From the NCBI GenBank assembly GCA_964036045.1, contig OZ038381.1, positions 67,394,242 through 67,458,241 on the forward strand: a stretch of 64,000 nt of DNA. The letters run 5' to 3'. Within the stretch, counting starts at the first letter, position 1; each line of letters begins with the position of its first letter. A program made the position numbers and the translations under genes. The notes under the pieces are model-generated. The model had not been told where the DNA came from. It did no database searches and saw nothing but the letters and a program-made list of their open reading frames with translations. Positions 61,397 through 64,000 of this stretch are shown here, piece by piece. The stretch is from Eutreptiella sp. 'Long Island Sound 2002'. Its lineage: Eukaryota; Euglenozoa; Euglenophyceae; Eutreptiales; Eutreptiaceae.

Positions 61397-63957
61397 GCAG
61401 TGAAAGGTAGGTACCTAGGTCTTCCCGGGACTGGAGTGGTCCCCCAGTGGAGTCTTGCCAAGGGGCTCTTGCTCACCCACCCACCGCCCTACTTCACGTT
61501 CCCCCACAAAGCGGCTCCCCCGCATGCAGGAAGGGCGCGGTCGCCGCGAGCAGTACCCTACTGCGGGTTCTGCCCAGAGAGGTAACCCATGTTCGACCGA
61601 AGTCTCACATTCCTCTCCTTCAGGCGGATGATACGTAAAGGAGGGTCCCATCGCACATCCTCATTAACCTCCGGATTCTGGGCCCCAGGGGCCGGGAGCC
61701 AGGCCAAAGGCCCGGTCCTGCAGGCACCCCCACCTGGGTTGGTTTTCAGTAGGCGTTCAGACGACTTGAAGAAGCACGTGCTACGGGACTCCAATGCCGT
61801 GACACGTGCCCAGGCCTCCTGACTCGATTGAGCTTGCGCTCTCCCGGGGAGCTGGCGGTTCGATGCAGTTTGTCAATGTTAGTTAGTCGGTTGCGTAATG
61901 GTGGGGTTGCCGTGTTCCGTTGTGTCCGTGGGTATGGTCGTCGGCGGGTGTGGCGCATCACGGTGTGGCCTACCCGTTTGAAGCCGTTCCCAATTCGACC
62001 CGTGCAGACCTCGCTGATTTAGTGTTGGCCGGCTTGTGTGTGGTCTGTTTATGGTCAGTTCGCGGCTGCAGCTGCGGTGTGGTTGGTGTGCGATGGTCTT
62101 GGCCGCCTCATGGTCGGGTTGGCTGGCGTTTGTTCTGTCGCGCTGGTGCCGGTGGTTGCATAGCCGGATGTTGTTCGTGTAGCCAGTTCGTTCGCGTTGG
62201 CGCCGGTTAGTCGCGTCTTGGGTCGTCCTATTGCAGCGTAGTGTAATGTGTTTTTTTTGGTCGGCCGGTTGTGTACTTGTGGAGTTGCGGTGTTCTGTCG
62301 TGTCTTTGGGCATGGTGGTCAATGGGTGTGGCGCACCATGGTGTGGCCCACCTGTATGATGCCGTTCTCGTTTCGACCCATGCACGCCTGGCTGGTTTGG
62401 TGTTGGCAGGCACGCCTGTGGTCTGTATATGGTCAGGTTGTGGCTGCAGCTGCGTGTGGTTGGTGCGCGGTGGTCTTGGTCGCTCTATGGTCGGCTTGGT
62501 TAGCGTGGGTTCCGTCGCTCTGCTGCCGGATGTGGTTTGTGTAGCCGGTTTTTTCGTGCCGGCGCTGGTCAGTCGCGTCTTGGTTCGTCCAATTGCAGTG
62601 TAGTGTAGTGTGGTAATGGTGGTTGGTCGGTTGTGCATTGGTAGAGTTGCGGTGTGCTGTTGTGCTTGTCGGTGTGGTGGTTGGCAGGCGCGGCGCATCA
62701 CGGTGTGAACGGTGCAGCCGCTTCGCCTGGGTTCCTCGTTTGGTTTGCCGGCTGCGTAGGTTGTTACGTGCTGCCTGGCATCTGGTCTTGACCCGTCCGT
62801 GAGCCCTGCTGAGAAACGTTTTGAAAATTGGTACGACATGCCCTGCCCCGCCCTGGAGCCAGCGTTACATGCACAACCCGTCATCTTGTACATCGCGGTG
62901 CCCTTCGGCTTTGTTTTCGGTCTCGCTTGTGCCGATCTTATGTACATCCCCGTCGGTCGCAAAGCCCCTTCGGTTTCCTCTCCTCTTCGGTGCATCCCCG
63001 TGTTCCCCATGGGAATACTGGGGAACTGTGCCTGTGTGGTGGTGCGGTGTACGTGTTTGCGTCCGCTGGCCACTCGCCTTGGCTCGGTTCGCGGCGTGCC
63101 CGGCTCGCTGTGTTCCCTGCCGTGCCGTGCTTCGCGGCTTCAGTGGTGTGTGCGTTGGTGTCTCAGGGCGGTTGACGGAGGTCAGGGTGGTTTCGCTTGG
63201 TGGCACGCCGGCCTTTACCGTGGCGTGGCGGTTTTCTGGGCCCCCTGTCCTCCTCGCTGCCACAAGCGTTCTGTAATCCAGTGCCCTGGTGTTCAACTTT
63301 CTCAAAGGCCACGCGCATTGATGCTGGCGTAACATTCGTCCCTGAACCGCCTGCCCTTGGATATAACATGCTTGCAGGTTGTGTGCCCTGACGTAGGGAC
63401 CCCATGTGCGCTGCTATGGGCGCCCCGTGAACTGGTGCCCTGGTGTATGATTTTCTTGGAGGTCATGCGTGCCGGCGGTACGTTCTTCCCTGGACCCCCG
63501 CCCTGGGAGGCAACATTCTCAAGGCTTGTGTGCTCTGGTGTCCGGGAACCCTGTATGGCGCGGCGGGCTGGGCTCAGCGTAACATTCCCGTGTTCGGCGG
63601 CGGGAGCTGGCGGGCTCGTGGGTCGCGTGTGTTCGGCTGCATCCCCTGGCCCACCTCTTGTCTGGCTTGTGGGAAAGGGAGGTCAGGTGGAAGGATAGGA
63701 CAGTGTCGCGGCCCCCCTCTCGCTCGTTGACGCTGATAGCTTTCGGGGCTGCAGGGAACGTGTTCCTCGAAACGTTCTCGCGGGTTACCTGGGCTAAAGT
63801 CGCCCCAGTGGTGCCGATATGGGCGCCGTGTGACCTGGTGCCTTGGTGTATAACTTTCACGGAGGTCATGCGTGTCGGCTCTCCTGGCACATTTGTCCCT
63901 TGCTCCCCTGCCCGTGGAAGTAACATTCTCGAGGATTATGTGCTCTGACGTCGGGGT
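61397..63957 (-). mobile_element. Second GC-rich minus-strand block in R copy 3
   Basis: Begins with AGGTAGGTACCTAGGT at 61408-61423, an ACCT-type tail on the minus strand. Contains an about 370-bp tandem repeat (61860-62720) and about 120-bp dispersed units (about 63279, 63437, 63838). No protein domain was seen on either strand. Ends at about 63957, where a 20-bp R word (GAAGCCTGTTTTAACTTTCT) resumes. Confidence 0.45.
61860..62720. repeat. About 370-bp tandem repeat, about 2.3 units
   Basis: Recurring landmarks: TGGCGCATCACGG at 61951, TGGCGCACCATGG at 62328 and CGGCGCATCACGG at 62691; GCGGCTGCAGCTGCGG and its partner GTGGCTGCAGCTGCG; TTAGTCGCGTCTTGG/TCAGTCGCGTCTTGG. Spacing 363-377 bp. 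Confidence 0.8.
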
Positions 63958-64000
63958 TGAAGCCTGTTTTAACTTTCTCCTCAACGAGAAGGGTGCCTTC

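Overview
The window reads as nuclear DNA of a eukaryote, most likely a single-celled alga or other protist. It holds non-LTR and LTR retrotransposons, GT-AG introns, poly-A/poly-T tracts and minisatellites. I found no operons, no rRNA and no intact cellular gene. The one recognisable cellular sequence is a piece of PPi-type phosphofructokinase that spans the junction of two fused PFK domains. That fusion is familiar from apicomplexans and relatives, so an alveolate host is a weak guess. Nearly everything here is mobile elements nested in one another.

Layout. (1) 1-23328: right part of a large TIR DNA transposon (TIR-X copy A; its left end lies outside the window). It is split near 1602/18643 by a 17-kb insertion. 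That insertion holds a minus-strand gene for a protein full of SUMO-interacting-like motifs (about 1620-3140) and a GC-rich LINE (LINE-A, about 3140-17606). The right half of copy A carries two smaller insertions: a 5'-truncated LINE end (19977-20713) inside an intron and a TA-flanked DNA element (21054-22131). (2) 23329-28662: decayed Ty3/gypsy chromovirus remains (zinc finger, integrase, chromodomain-like end), an unrecognised ORF, and a repeat (R) with a tRNA-like core. (3) 28663-37891: minus-strand, GC-rich LINE material. It includes a 65-bp minisatellite and LINE-B, which is nearly identical to the 3' part of LINE-A but diverged upstream. (4) 37892-39993: second copy of the unrecognised ORF plus R. 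(5) 39994 to about 57144: a Ty3/gypsy chromovirus (E2) with gag, zinc knuckle, protease, RT, RNase H, integrase and chromodomain. A complete TIR-X copy (copy B, 43666-50499, with a 5-bp target duplication) interrupts its protease region. (6) 57145-64000: third R copy, broken by two GC-rich minus-strand blocks carrying about 209-bp and about 370-bp tandem repeats.

The most notable system is TIR-X. It is 6.8 kb, has 29-bp TIRs starting CTTAGC, a 5-bp TSD and at least two genes I cannot assign. A 20-bp palindrome, GTGCGCGAGGCCTCGCGCAC, recurs in its introns and untranslated regions and was not found elsewhere in the window. Second is the LINE family. Its extra ORF combines a Ulp1-like cysteine protease candidate, a proline-rich linker, an RS domain and a duplicated unknown module, and its 3' region carries the captured PFK fragment. 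No element looks fully intact: most reading frames contain nonsense codons or frameshifts.
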